A DNA stretch of 64,000 nucleotides from Piromyces finnis (GCA_002104945.1 MCFH01000032.1:186001-250000); one strand, 5' to 3'; counted from the stretch's first letter, positions 22,194 to 34,571 are shown. A program made the numbers and translations. Notes: generated by a model from the letters alone, not told the origin.

Positions 22194-22725
22194 TGATGCG
22201 TTGACCGATATATTTTTGAATAATATAATATTTTTAATAAATAATAAATTCTATATTATTATGATGAAACAATAAATTTAAAATAAAATAAAAAAAAATA
22301 TGTTTTATAATTAACAAATAAATCACTCAAAACTCGAAAATAAACTCTTATTATGTTTTAAATTAAATCTTTATTATATTTTATAATTTATTTATTATCT
22401 ATTTATTGTCCCTTTTTATGAAGAAGAATTTTATCTTCCTTTTATACATTTTCATTTATTACATGTATTATTATTATTACTATTGTTATTATTTATTAAA
22501 ATTAAAAGAATAAATTAAAATTATGTTTTAGTAATATAAAATATTATAGAATATTATTTATTTAATTTCCTTATTACTTCAAAATGTTTAAATTTGGAAA
22601 ATTATTATAAATTATCATTGACTATCATTAAATGTATAATACCTTGAATAAAATAATTAAAATTTAAAATTAAAATAAAATTAAAATAAAATTAAAATAT
22701 TAAAAGTATCAATTATTATAAATAC
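22194..22725. mobile_element. LTR-like repeat, family C
   Basis: Begins TGATGCGTTGACC three A residues after LTR A and matches 59173-59689. The 3' boundary is uncertain; similarity between the two copies ends near ATTATAAATA. Probably an LTR fragment. Confidence 0.5.
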
Positions 22726-22903
22726 TCATTTTATACAGAAACATAAAAGAGTTCTGTATTTTATCTTTAGAATTGTTATTATTGTTCTATTTCCAGGTTT
22801 TAAGTTTATCATTTTAGTAATAATTACTCAATCAGTTATTTATTAATTTATATATATAAATTTAAAAGAATTTCTAAAGAACACTTGGATAAAACACTAT
22901 ATT
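22726..22903. other. Unassigned AT-rich segment
   Basis: Sequence between family C and family F with no second copy noticed in the window. It contains CAGAAACATAAAAGAGTTCTG and a TATATATA run. No gene visible. Confidence 0.4.
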
Positions 22904-23750
22904 TTATTTAAAGAATATATATAATAATAAGATTATTTAATAGTAATACTTATTAAGTATTAATAAGATAATTATCTTTACAAAGATTTAATTTCATTAA
23001 ACTATTCTAAACTATTTATACTATTTGTAAAATAACTTTTTAATACATTATTATATTCATAATATATTTTATAATACTAAAACTAAACTTAAGACTTATT
23101 ACTAATTATTAAAAATAACTATTGTTTATATATTTATAATATTAATTATTTCTTAATTATAATATAATTCATTGCATATAATATTAATAATTATAATCTT
23201 CTAATTCAAAGATTATAAGTTATCTTATTGAAATAATTATTATAAAATAAAGTTAATTAGTTCCGGAAAATAATTTTAATTTAATTAAAACAATAATTTA
23301 TATCCTTTTGAGTGAATGATCTATGTTTGATGCATCAAGGGGATCATTCTCTGAATAAACAATTAATCATTACTACAAAGTATCTTTAAATTGGAATATC
23401 TCGTGAACTAACAGAGATATTGACCTTATTTTAAGATATGTTGTTTATCTCAAGCGTGGCTATCTAATGAACCCATAATCTCCCAAAACACAATTATCCA
23501 AAATCGCTATTCGTTGAGGAGTTACGATTGTTTTTCCTCATTAAATTATGACGATAAGGGTTAAAGTTATTTATTATAAAATTATTAAGGGTTAAGGTCA
23601 TATCTTAACCTTTTCTAAATTTTTTAAATATTTCTTAATATAATTTTATAATTTATTTGAAAATAGAATATTATTGATTTTGAAATTTTATAAGTAATTT
23701 CACAATTTCAAGTGATCTTGAAATTGTAGATTTCACTAGTATTCGTGACA
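22904..23750. mobile_element. LTR fragment, family F (5' truncated)
   Basis: Matches the right-hand 85% of the complete F repeats at 26152 and 56391, including TTTAAAGAATATATATAATA, the GAATGATC...GATCATTC inverted repeat and the paired AAGGGTTAA boxes, and ends GTATTCGTGACA. The left end is missing. Confidence 0.65.
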
Positions 23751-23755
23751 TTATT

Positions 23756-24712
23756 TGTTAAGTTTTTGGATTTGGTTATGCGGCCAGGTCAGAATGTTAT
23801 CAATTATATAGTAAATATGTTTTTTAAGAAATTAAATTTAAATGTATAATAACACTTTAAACTTCCAAATGAAAAATTAATATTTATTCTTTAGAATAAC
23901 TTTTTTATAAAATTTTATTTATTTATTAATAATAATATAAATGATAATATATTTAATAACTATATAATTAAGATTATAACTATAATCTTTACAAAGAATT
24001 AAAATCGAATTCAATTCATTCTATTTTATATTCTTTGTTCAGATTATTAAATTGATAAAAATAAAGTATTACATGTAATATATTAATAACATAATAAGAT
24101 TGTTTGTTTGTTTGTTTGTTTTGTCATAACATAAAATAAAATAAACATATGATTAATCATTTAAACACTTGATCCATTAACCTATTTTATAATAATTAGA
24201 ATTACTTAATTTATAAATGTTAACTGTTACACCTAAATGGTTTAGTTCTATTTTTAGTAACAGTCACTATCATTAATTAAATTAATATAATTAGAATTTC
24301 TATTGATATCTTTTTAATTTTCGTCAAGTCATAAGAAATGTCTATGATCCATACTTGATATCATATTAATTTTAATTTACTTATTAAAATCTTCAAATGA
24401 TCATATCTTCCTTAAATGACCAGTTAGAAGAACCGCGATTATACCAAAATATAGCTTTTCCCTTAAGCTTTCTAATAAACTTGGTTTCACAACCGTAGCA
24501 CTTGTTTCGTGTTTGTTTATTTTTGGCTAAGGGTTATAGTGTATTGATATTAAATTTTTTGAAATCATAACCCTTTCACTGAACCAAAATTTAAAAGGTG
24601 ACTTTTAAAGGTGTTTTAAAATAATTATTGGGATTATTTAATTCTAATTATTATGTTTAATTAATTATAGATATTATCTGAATTTGTTTTAAATCCAGTT
24701 AATATCTTCACA
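23756..24712. mobile_element. Solo LTR, family I
   Basis: Starts TGTTAAGTTTTTGG and ends AATATCTTCACA (957 bp). Second and third copies lie at 50711-51670 and from 63319. It includes TGCGGCCAGGTCAGAATG, a GTTTGTTTGTTTG repeat and an AAGGGTTA/TAACCCTT hairpin at 24529-24576. Flanks (TTATT before, TTAAA after) do not match, so this copy may mark a recombination joint. Confidence 0.7.
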
Positions 24713-24768
24713 TTAAAATCAGCTATTCTATTAATTCATTATTTATAAATTTCATTCTTTATCAAAAA

Positions 24769-25285
24769 TGATACGAAGAAAAATATTATCTTAATTCTAT
24801 AAATGAATATAGAAAGTGATAATATTTGTATCTAAAATTTAATAAATAAAAATAAATAAGAAAATAAAAATAGAATAAATGATTTTTATACTTGTTCATT
24901 TGCAAGTCTTTGTTAGTTTAAAATATAAAATTATTTTATTTAATTATAAAGTTTTAATATTTAATAACTCTTGTATTATTAAATATATATATGTTATGGT
25001 TTAATACATCTTGAATGTATGTAAATATAATCACAACTATTGTTTTAATAAAATTTAATATTATTATCTAATTTTACTGGATTATTAGGAACAATTTTAA
25101 AATAAAATGATTCTATCACTATTTATACAAAATTATTATTTTAAAGTATAATTATAAACAAATATAAACTATTTAATTTAAAAATAAATAAACAATTAAA
25201 TAGACAAAAAGTTTACATTTATAGTTTTTAATTTAATAATTTTATACAAGTTAATTATTTTAATTTTTAACTATCTGTGTTTTAA

Positions 25286-25328
<43 letters not shown>

Positions 25329-25360
25329 AATTCATAATTTATAAATTTAATTATTTATCA
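24769..25360 (-). mobile_element. Solo LTR, family B
   Basis: On the + strand begins TGATACGAAG and ends AATTATTTATCA (592 bp), flanked by A runs. It matches the two LTRs of the B element at 54487-58025, whose PBS shows that the coding strand is minus. It contains an ATT microsatellite at about 25286-25326, longer here than in the other copies. Confidence 0.75.
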
Positions 25361-25363
25361 AAA

Positions 25364-26151
25364 TGTAATAATTATTATATATTTAATAATAATTATTATC
25401 TACAATATAATAATACAAATCGTAATATGTATTATTAAATTGAGAAGTTTCTTAATAGTAAATAAAAATGAATACTTATCTTAAAGAGTTTATTATAAGT
25501 GAATTATAATAACAAACACAAAATATTAAGACTATCTTTAATGTAAATATTTTTTATGAATATAGTTTTTGAAAGGGTTATTTATTATAATTGTTTTAAA
25601 ATAATAACTCTGGATTCTTTAGTGGAATTCCAGAGTCCTTATATTTATAATTTGTTGATAATTTAAAGTTTAATAAAGAATTTCTAATCTTAACAAATAA
25701 TCTTTTTAGGAAAAGACTAGAAGAAAAACCTAAAAAGATATTCGATTGATAACTAATATATCAATCATCGTAATATTAAGTAAAACCGATTAAAATTCGG
25801 AAAAACCTTAATATCCGATTGTCCTAATATGTATTTATATTTTCTAATTGTTTCTATAAGTTATTTCAAGATACGATACATAAATATAAAATACAAACGT
25901 AAAATAAAATATATAATGTTTCTTATAAAATGTAATACAAAAATTATTAATTAAAAAATAAATGAATGTTTACTATTATTTTAAATATATTACTAAATTA
26001 AATAAATAAATAATTAATATAGTAATTAAATAAATTTTAAATTAAGTAAATGGAATAATTAATATCAATATAGATAAATGTTTATAGTAATTTAAATGAA
26101 TGTATGCTAATAGTTTAAATAAATAATTAATTTAATAATTAAAAAATAATT
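25364..26151. mobile_element. LTR family E, inverted copy, truncated
   Basis: Begins TGTAATAATTATT and is the reverse complement of 27208-28031 plus the tail at 34577. It breaks off about 50 bp before its expected end, exactly where repeat F starts at 26152. Together with the forward E copy it forms a large imperfect inverted repeat around F. Confidence 0.7.
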
Positions 26152-27151
26152 TGTAAAAGTTTTACTAAACTTATAATTTAATATTAAAATATTAAATTAA
26201 ATAAAAGGTTAAAAGATAACTAGGTTAGAAAAAAAATGTTTTATTAAAATAATCTTAATTGATTTATAAATGAATAATTATATTATGTATTATAGTTAAA
26301 ATAATTCCTTTTTATTTTATTTAAAGAATATATATAATAATAAGATTATTTAATAGTAATACTTATTAAGTATTAATAAGATAATAATCTTTACAAAGAT
26401 TTAATTCATAAAACTATTCTAAACTATTTATACTATTTGTAATTTTACATTTAATACTAAAATAACTTTTTAGTACATGATTATATTCATAATATATTTT
26501 ATAATACTAAGGCTAAACTTAAGACTTACTACTAATTATTAAAAATAACTATTGTTTATATATTTATAATATTAATTATTTCTTAATTATAATATAATTC
26601 ATTGAATATAATATTAATAATTATAATCCTCTAGTTCAAAGATTATAAATTATGTTATTGAAATAATTATTATAAAATAAAGTTAATTAGTTCCGGAAAA
26701 TAATTTTAATTTAATTAAACAATAATTTTTTATACTTTGAGTGAATGATTTATGTTTGATATATCAGGGGTGATCATTCTCTGAATAAACAATTAATCAT
26801 TGCTAACAAAATATCTTTAAATTGGAATATCTCGTGAACCAGCAGAGATATTGACCTGATTTTAAGATATGTTGTTTGTCTCGAGCGTGGCTTTCTAACG
26901 AACTTAATTATAACCAAAAAAGATACGCGTGTTTTTTCTTATTCCATTTTAACGATAAGGGTTAAAGTTATTTATTATAAAAATTATTAAGGGTTAAGGT
27001 CATATTTTAACCTTTTCTAAATTTTTAAATATTTCTTAATAAAATTTTATAATTTATTTGAAAATAAAATATTTGTTGATTTTGAATTTTCATAAGTGAT
27101 TTCACAATTCCAAGTGATCTTGAAATTGTAATTTCACTAGTATTCGTGACA
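26152..27151. mobile_element. Solo LTR, family F (complete)
   Basis: TGTAAAAGTTTTAC to GTATTCGTGACA, 1000 bp, matching 56391-57976. The 3' flank is the end of family B, as in the copy near tRNA 3. The 5' flank is inverted E instead of B, so a rearrangement has replaced the left side. Confidence 0.7.
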
Positions 27152-27203
27152 TTATTATTATTATTATTATAAATTCATAATTTATAAATTTAATTATTTA
27201 TCA
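27152..27203 (-). mobile_element. Terminal remnant of LTR B
   Basis: The ATT repeat followed by AAATTCATAATTTATAAATT and TAATTATTTATCA is the + strand right end of family B, left after F inserted into it. Followed by AAAA and LTR E. Confidence 0.65.
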
Positions 27204-28031
27204 AAAATGTAAGAATTAATAATTATTTTTTGTATAAATTAATTCTTATTTAATTATTTTTTAATTATTAAATTAATTATTTATTTAAACTATTAGCATA
27301 CATTCAGTTAAATTACTATAAACATTTATCTATATTGATATTAATTATTCATTTACTTAATTTAAAATTTATTTAATTACTATATTAATTATTTATTTAT
27401 TTAATTTAGTAATATATTTAAAATAATAGTAAACATTCATTTATTTTTTAATTAATAATTTTTGTATTACATTTTATAAGAAACATTATATATTTTATTT
27501 TACGTTTGTATTTTATATTTATGTATCGTATCTTGAAATAACTTATAGAAACAATTAGAAAATATAAATACATATTAGGACAATCGGATATTAAGGTTTT
27601 TCCGAATTTTAATCGGTTTTACTTAATATTACGATGATTGATATATTAGTTATCAATCGAATATCTTTTTAGGTTTTTCTTCTAGTCTTTTCCTAAAAGG
27701 ATTATTTGTTAAGATTAGAAATTCTTTATTAAACTTTAAATTATCAAAAAATTATAAATATAAGGACTCTGGAATTCCACTAAAGAATCCAGAGTTATTA
27801 TTTTAAGACAATTATAATAAATAACCCTTTCAAAAACTATATTCATAAAAAATATTTACATTAAAGATAGTCTTAATATTTTGTGTTTGTTATTATAATT
27901 CACTTATAATAAACTCTTTAAGATAAGTATTCATTTTTATTTACTATTAAGAAACTTCTCAATTTAATAATACATATTACGATTTGTATTATTATATTGT
28001 AGATAATAATTATTATTAAATATATAATAAT

Positions 28032-28798
28032 TGTAAAATATTGTATTAATAGAATAATGTATTTAATACGTATTTAAAATAATGTACAATGTATTGAATT
28101 AATGTACCGTAAATCTTTACAATATTTATATCACAATACATTAACATAAATTTATGTAAATCTAATTTTATGATAAGATAAAGTTTTTGATGATAAAATA
28201 AATTTTTTAAATTAAATAATTTTTAACCAATAAATATTTAGATGAGAAAAAATTTTTTTTTATAAACTAAGCCTCAAAACTCAAAATTAGAAATAAATAA
28301 ATTAAATATATGTTTGAAATATAATCAACCATATAGTAAATAAATCAAAACTTTATTTTAAGTTTAGAAAATTCTTTAGTAAATAAATTGAATTTAAATA
28401 GTTTAATACAAATAATTTCTTTTAATAAATGTATAAATATAAACAATGTAAAATTATAATATTAAAACATGTATATTAGAATTTATTCAATTTATTTAAA
28501 AAGTATAAATAAAGAAAATTTTTCAACTATTGAAACGATAGTTGGAAAATCGTATAGTTTAGTTATATAGTTAGTTTAGATTATTAGTTTTAATTTAATT
28601 AGTTAATAAGTGATTACCTAGTGAGGGCTCTGGTGAAATAACCTTCACGGTAAAGTAATCAACGGTTGTTTTAGTTTTAGTTTAGTTTAGTTTAATATAA
28701 TTGAATAAATAAATAAAGTTTAATAATAAATAAATTTATAACTAGTGTTAGTTTGATTTAGTGTATACAAACCTGAACTTAGAATAGAATATTTTACA
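28032..28798 (+). repeat. 5' LTR of Gypsy D
   Basis: Contains a TATA box TATAAATA at 28504-28511 and, 36 nt further, AGTTGGAAAAT (28540-28550) next to a hairpin (TTTTTCAACTAT / ATAGTTGGAAAA). The presumed transcript start lies at the hairpin. Confidence 0.93.
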
Positions 28799-28809
28799 AT
28801 TTTCCAACT
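28799..28809 (+). promoter_or_regulatory. Probable self-primer binding site of Gypsy D
   Basis: ATTTTCCAACT directly follows the 5' LTR and is the exact reverse complement of AGTTGGAAAAT at 28540-28550, near the expected transcript 5' end. It does not begin TGG and no tRNA match is evident. This is the arrangement known from Tf1 of fission yeast, in which the first 11 nt of the RNA prime reverse transcription. Confidence 0.75.
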
Positions 28810-28852
28810 TATTAGAATAGAAAGTTCACCTTTGTATACGAATAGTAATAGA

Positions 28853-28885
<33 letters not shown>

Positions 28886-28943
28886 TTAATTATAGTGAGA
28901 ATTTAATAATAGATTAAATTCGGGGATTATATAAAAAATATTA

Positions 28944-28979
<36 letters not shown>

Positions 28980-29290
28980 TTTGTTAGAAATTAATTTTAG
29001 TTAATTTCGGGGTATTTTATAATTATTTGGTATAGAACAATTTGTTGTTAAAATAGTTTAATAGTTAATAATCAATAAATAATAATAATAAAAATATATT
29101 AGTTTGGTTAATAACTAGTTGTTAGTTTAGTAGTAGTAAATAATAAAAAGGTTAGTATAGTATAATAATAAGGTTGTTAAATTATTTATTTAATATAAGA
29201 ATAAAATAATTAGGAATAGTCAAGTTGAATAGTATAAATAATTGGGATATTAAATATTGGTTGACTATTTGTTGTTTATTAAGTAGTAAT

Positions 29291-32200
29291 ATGAATACTA
29301 GATATAGAATGTTAGACAACCGTGACGATGGAATAGCTGGAGTCAGTGACGCAGGCTCTGAGGCGAGTTCCATGATGGATATTGAGGATGAGACTGGTAA
29401 AAGCGTTAACACCAGGGGAAAACTCATCCCAAAACCTCCAAGATTTTCGGGAAAAAGAAGTGAACTTCTTTACTTCCTGGCAAGATTGGAGAAATACTTT
29501 AAATATAACTTGGAAGAAGATGCTACCGACGCCTACAAGCTGGATATATTGGGATGCTACCTGGAAGGAACCGCCGCCGAATGGTTTGCCGACTTGGAAA
29601 GAGAAGAAAGCCCCCTGTTGAACTCCTATGAAGATTTTATTGAGGCAATGAAGGCTCGCTATAAAACCTGTAACAGTGCCGATGTAGCCAACAGTCGACT
29701 TGCAAAGTTAAAATCAAGCCAATTCAAGAACGTCATGGACTACTGCGAGGAATTTGAAAAGATGGCTAGAGACTCGTCCTTTAATGATGAAGCAAAGATC
29801 CATTTCTTTATGGAAGGTTTACCAACTTCAGTCAAGGAAAAAGCGAAGCTCCTTTACCCAAGAATTAGAAAGATAACTGAGTTAATTAATGTTGTTGCTG
29901 CCAATGTAGAAGTAGAATGGAAAGTCTTCGGAAAGGATCCTATGGATGTCGACGGAAAGAAGAACCGAAGATATAACAGAGACTTAGGAACAAGGTACCT
30001 CTCTTATGGTGTAAAATATAGAAATTATGTAGATCAAGAAACCCTTACAACCTCAGCTAAGCCTAGAAAATGTTTCTTCTGCAAAAGGACTGGACATATT
30101 AAGAAGGATTGTCCTCAACTTAAGGATAAGGTTATAAATAGACCAAAAGCGTTTATGGCTACTACCGCTGGAAGAAGAATGTTAAATGTTTATGACATTC
30201 TATTACAAGTCAATAATGGAGTGTATCTTAAAGCTCTTGTGGATTCTGGTTCGGACTTAGACTTTTTGGATTGGAAAGCCGTGGACAAGTACAAGATCCC
30301 ATTCCAAAGAATGTTTAAGGATAAGTTTGTTGAAGGTATAGGTGGTAATGGATTCTTGAAGTATGAAACAATTCCTTTAATCATGAACATCAAGAATCAT
30401 AAAGAATCCATTCAATTCTACCTTACTGATCTTCCTTCTGGTATTTCTGTCATTCTGGGTAAGAATTGGTTAAGAAAACACGATCCTACAATTAGCTTTA
30501 AGGATCAAACTCTTGAATTCAAATCCGAATTCTGTTCTTTGAATTGCTGTGCTACTCCAGAAGACATGAAAAGAAGAAATCAAGAAGCGCAATTGGCCAA
30601 AGAAGAAGAAAGAAGAAAAGAAAAGGAACTCGTACAAGAAATACTTAACAATTATAAGAATAGTTTAAAAATTAGAGAAAGTGAAATTAGGAATAAAGAA
30701 AATAGAAAAATTATAGATAAAAATAAAAATTCATGTATTAAAAAGAAATGTAGTAAAAATTTAAAATTAAATAAAAAGAATGTTCAAAAGTATATTGTAT
30801 GTAGTGTTCTTTCAAATGATGAAAATAGTGGTGAAGATGTTAGAGAAAATGTTATAGAAATTCCAGATGTATATAAGGAATTTGAAAGTGTATTTGATGA
30901 AGTTGAGTGTAATGAACTACCTCCACATCGAATATACGATTGTAAAATAAGATTGAAAGATAAAGATAACTTATTTTATGGTCCTTTATACCCTCTAACA
31001 GAAGAAGAAAGGAATACGTTAAAGGAGTATATTTCTGAAAATTTAGAAAAAGGATTTATTAGACCGTCTACTTCACCTGCCGGAGCACCTGTGTTGTTCG
31101 TTAGGAAAAAGGATGGGACTTTAAGATTGTGTGTTGACTACCGAAGACTCAATGAAAACACAATCAGAGATTCATATCCGTTGCCTCTCATATCAGAATT
31201 ATTCGATAGATTAAGGGAAGCAAAAGTATTTACTAAACTTGATCTCAAGTCTGCTTATAATCTAGTTCGAATAAATGAAGGTGATGAATATAAGACTGCA
31301 TTTAGGACAAGATTTGGTCACTTTGAATATCTTGTCATGCCGTTTGGATTAAAAAACGCTCCTGCAACTTTCCAACATTTTATCAATGATGTTCTCGGGG
31401 AATACTTGGATGAATTCGCCTTTTCTTATATTGATGATATTCTTATCTATTCGAAAAACTTGGAAGAACACCGAAAGCATGTAAAGAAAGTTCTTCAAAG
31501 ATTAAAAGAAAATGGTCTTTATGCGAAACTTAGCAAATGTGAATTTGAAACTTCAGAAACTACTTTCTTAGGGCATGTTATCTCAGATAAGGGAATCTCT
31601 ATGGATCCAAAAAAGGTTAAAGCTATTATGGAATGGCCTGTGCCAACATCTGTTAAAGAAGTTCAGTCGTTTATTGGATTATGCAATTATTATAGAAGAT
31701 TTATTCCAAACTTTGCTGGTATTGCTAAACCGTTACATAATCTAACTAAGAAAGATGTCAATTTTCATTGGCCAGAAGAATGTAATGAAGCTTTTTGTAT
31801 ATTAAAGAAATTCTTTACCGAGGAACCAATTTTAATTCATGCTGATCCTGCATTACCTTTTGTGGTTGAGACAGATGCAAGTAATTTTGCAATCGGTGCT
31901 GTATTGTCTCAAAGGTTACCGAATAATAATGAACTTCATCCAATTTGTTATTATTCAAGGGGATTGACTAAATCGGAAAAGAATTATCCTATTTATGATA
32001 AGGAACTTTTGGCTGTTATTGAAGCTTTGAAACAATGGAGACATTACTTAGAAGGAGCTAAGCATCAATTTATGATCTACACAGATCATAAAAATCTTAC
32101 TTTTCCAAGGAAGCCCGAATTATTATCGCAAAGACAAATTCGATGGAATTTGTTCTTAACACGTTATGACTTCAAAATACAATATAGACCGGGTAAAGAA

Positions 32201-33793
32201 GGTGGAAAACCTGATGCTTTTTCAAGACGCCCTGATTATGAAAAGGAAAAAATTAATAAAGAAGATGAAGAAGCTTATTCCTGTTTGACAGTTAAAGAAA
32301 TCGAAGATACTTTATGTCTTGTGTCTATTCAAGGGAATCTTAAAGAAGATTTAGTTAAAGAAATTAAAGAAGATGAAGAAATTAAAGAGTTAATAAAAAT
32401 ACTACAAGGAAAATCTACCGCAAATAAGAAGTATAAGAAATTAATGAAAAATTTTAAGTTAAGCGAAGAAGGAATTCTTTTGTATAAAAGTTTAATTTAT
32501 GTACCAAAGAAAATGAGAGATATAATAATCTCAATGCATCATGACAATCCAATTCATGGTCATTTTGGTATTATTAAAACAAAAGAATTAATTACAAGAA
32601 ACTTTGTTTGGATAAACATGACTCAAGATATAGTTAAGTTTATTGCTTCTTGTAAAGTTTGTGGAGCTGCTAAGGTTGATCGTCATAGACCTTATGGATT
32701 TTTACAGCCGTTACCTACTCCTGAAAGACCGTGGTCTTCTGTTTCAATGGATTTTATAACTGATTTGCCAAAGTCAAAGGAAAAAACAGTTATAATGGTT
32801 GTTGTGGATAGATTAACGAAGATGGCTCACTTTATTCCGTTTAGAATGATTCCTACTGCTCAAATTGCTGCTGATGTTTTCTTTAGAGAAGTTTTTCGTT
32901 TACATGGTCTACCTGATGAAATAATATCGGATCGAGGAACCCAGTTTACTTCAGAATTTTGGCAAAGATTATGCACTTTGTTGAACATAAAGCACAATAT
33001 TTCGAGTGCTCACCATCCTCAAACAGACGGGCAGACTGAACGTGTAAATAGTATATTAGAACAATTTCTTAGATGTTACATTAACAAAAGAAAAGATAAC
33101 TGGATGAATCTTCTGCCTTATGCCGAATTTGCGTATAATAATACACTTCAGCAATCTATAAATCAAACACCATTCTTTGCAAATTATGGGCAAAATCCAA
33201 GATTTAATACCGATATTCCTGCTGATAGTGACAACAGAAGAGCTAACAGGCACGCCTCTCAGATGCAAGATAATATTAAATTTTTAAAGAAGAACTTAGA
33301 AAAAGCCAAGGAAAGATATAAGAAGTATGCCGATTGTATTAGACTTATTGGACCTAAGTTAAAGGTTGGTGACTTAGTTTGGTTAAAGCGTCCTGACTTA
33401 CTTCCTAAAGGACCTCCAAAATTAACAAATAAGAAACTTGGACCATTTAAGATTATTGAAAAAACAGGACCCGTTTCTTATAAATTGGAACTACCAGAAA
33501 GTTTAAGATGTCATCCCGTTTTCCATATTTCGAACTTAGAACCTTATGTTGAAAGAGAAGTTGAAGTGAATGAATCAACTTCTAGAATTCCAAACATTGC
33601 TACCGATTCTGTTGAAGGAAGAATTCCATTGAAGATAGTTAGTGAAAAAGTTGTTAATGGAATTAAGTACTACTTTATGGTTTGGAAAAACTTATTACCT
33701 TCAGAAAGTACATGGCTTAAAGAAGATGAAATCGATGACCCTCAAATGATCCAGGAATACCTTAAATATAAGTCGCTCAGGGGCTCGACTTAA
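29291..33793 (+). CDS. Gypsy D Gag-Pol polyprotein with chromodomain-like C terminus
   Basis: 1500 residues from the first ATG (the frame is open further upstream but without ATG). Gag carries FYLARLEKYFKYNL-type capsid sequence and a CCHC knuckle CFFCKRTGHIKKDC (about 260). Protease: LVDSGSDLDFLD (about 316). Reverse transcriptase: [21 protein letters not shown] and catalytic YIDD (about 713). RNase [28 protein letters not shown]. Integrase: HH-CC finger (HHDNPIHGHFG, CKVCG), then SMDFI (about 1153), DRGTQF and TERVNS...E for the DDE triad, and the GPF module KLGPFKIIEKTGPVSYKLELP. The last 60 residues resemble a chromodomain (YYFMVWKNLLPSESTWL), which in chromoviruses binds modified histones. 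One ORF without a gag-pol frameshift, as in Tf1. Confidence 0.94.
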   Translation: MNTRYRMLDNRDDGIAGVSDAGSEASSMMDIEDETGKSVNTRGKLIPKPPRFSGKRSELLYFLARLEKYFKYNLEEDATDAYKLDILGCYLEGTAAEWFADLEREESPLLNSYEDFIEAMKARYKTCNSADVANSRLAKLKSSQFKNVMDYCEEFEKMARDSSFNDEAKIHFFMEGLPTSVKEKAKLLYPRIRKITELINVVAANVEVEWKVFGKDPMDVDGKKNRRYNRDLGTRYLSYGVKYRNYVDQETLTTSAKPRKCFFCKRTGHIKKDCPQLKDKVINRPKAFMATTAGRRMLNVYDILLQVNNGVYLKALVDSGSDLDFLDWKAVDKYKIPFQRMFKDKFVEGIGGNGFLKYETIPLIMNIKNHKESIQFYLTDLPSGISVILGKNWLRKHDPTISFKDQTLEFKSEFCSLNCCATPEDMKRRNQEAQLAKEEERRKEKELVQEILNNYKNSLKIRESEIRNKENRKIIDKNKNSCIKKKCSKNLKLNKKNVQKYIVCSVLSNDENSGEDVRENVIEIPDVYKEFESVFDEVECNELPPHRIYDCKIRLKDKDNLFYGPLYPLTEEERNTLKEYISENLEKGFIRPSTSPAGAPVLFVRKKDGTLRLCVDYRRLNENTIRDSYPLPLISELFDRLREAKVFTKLDLKSAYNLVRINEGDEYKTAFRTRFGHFEYLVMPFGLKNAPATFQHFINDVLGEYLDEFAFSYIDDILIYSKNLEEHRKHVKKVLQRLKENGLYAKLSKCEFETSETTFLGHVISDKGISMDPKKVKAIMEWPVPTSVKEVQSFIGLCNYYRRFIPNFAGIAKPLHNLTKKDVNFHWPEECNEAFCILKKFFTEEPILIHADPALPFVVETDASNFAIGAVLSQRLPNNNELHPICYYSRGLTKSEKNYPIYDKELLAVIEALKQWRHYLEGAKHQFMIYTDHKNLTFPRKPELLSQRQIRWNLFLTRYDFKIQYRPGKEGGKPDAFSRRPDYEKEKINKEDEEAYSCLTVKEIEDTLCLVSIQGNLKEDLVKEIKEDEEIKELIKILQGKSTANKKYKKLMKNFKLSEEGILLYKSLIYVPKKMRDIIISMHHDNPIHGHFGIIKTKELITRNFVWINMTQDIVKFIASCKVCGAAKVDRHRPYGFLQPLPTPERPWSSVSMDFITDLPKSKEKTVIMVVVDRLTKMAHFIPFRMIPTAQIAADVFFREVFRLHGLPDEIISDRGTQFTSEFWQRLCTLLNIKHNISSAHHPQTDGQTERVNSILEQFLRCYINKRKDNWMNLLPYAEFAYNNTLQQSINQTPFFANYGQNPRFNTDIPADSDNRRANRHASQMQDNIKFLKKNLEKAKERYKKYADCIRLIGPKLKVGDLVWLKRPDLLPKGPPKLTNKKLGPFKIIEKTGPVSYKLELPESLRCHPVFHISNLEPYVEREVEVNESTSRIPNIATDSVEGRIPLKIVSEKVVNGIKYYFMVWKNLLPSESTWLKEDEIDDPQMIQEYLKYKSLRGST

Positions 33794-33804
33794 GAAGAGG
33801 GGCA

Positions 33805-34571
33805 TGTAAAATATTGTATTAATAGAATAATGTATTTAATACGTATTTAAAATAATGTACAATGTATTGAATTAATGTACCGTAAATCTTTACAATATTT
33901 ATATCACAATACATTAACATAAATTTATGTAAATCTAATTTTATGATAAGATAAAGTTTTTGATGATAAAATAAATTTTTTAAATTAAATAATTTTTAAC
34001 CAATAAATATTTAGATGAGAAAAAATTTTTTTTTATAAACTAAGCCTCAAAACTCAAAATTAGAAATAAATAAATTAAATATATGTTTGAAATATAATCA
34101 ACCATATAGTAAATAAATCAAAACTTTATTTTAAGTTTAGAAAATTCTTTAGTAAATAAATTGAATTTAAATAGTTTAATACAAATAATTTCTTTTAATA
34201 AATGTATAAATATAAACAATGTAAAATTATAATATTAAAACATGTATATTAGAATTTATTCAATTTATTTAAAAAGTATAAATAAAGAAAATTTTTCAAC
34301 TATTGAAACGATAGTTGGAAAATCGTATAGTTTAGTTATATAGTTAGTTTAGATTATTAGTTTTAATTTAATTAGTTAATAAGTGATTACCTAGTGAGGG
34401 CTCTGGTGAAATAACCTTCACGGTAAAGTAATCAACGGTTGTTTTAGTTTTAGTTTAGTTTAGTTTAATATAATTGAATAAATAAATAAAGTTTAATAAT
34501 AAATAAATTTATAACTAGTGTTAGTTTGATTTAGTGTATACAAACCTGAACTTAGAATAGAATATTTTACA
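33805..34571 (+). repeat. 3' LTR of Gypsy D
   Basis: Same length and apparently same sequence as the 5' LTR. It starts 12 bp after the Gag-Pol stop, right after the purine tract AAGAAGAGGGGCA. Confidence 0.93.

Larger units (their letters stand above)
28032..34571 (+). mobile_element. Ty3/Gypsy chromovirus D (complete, recent)
   Basis: 767 bp LTRs at 28032-28798 and 33805-34571, starting TGTAAAATATT and ending AATATTTTACA, look identical by eye. The element is flanked by the 5 bp duplication ATAAT (28027-28031 and 34572-34576). A polypurine tract AAGAAGAGGGG precedes the 3' LTR. It has a single gag-pol ORF with a chromodomain-like tail. Inserted into LTR E. Confidence 0.95.
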
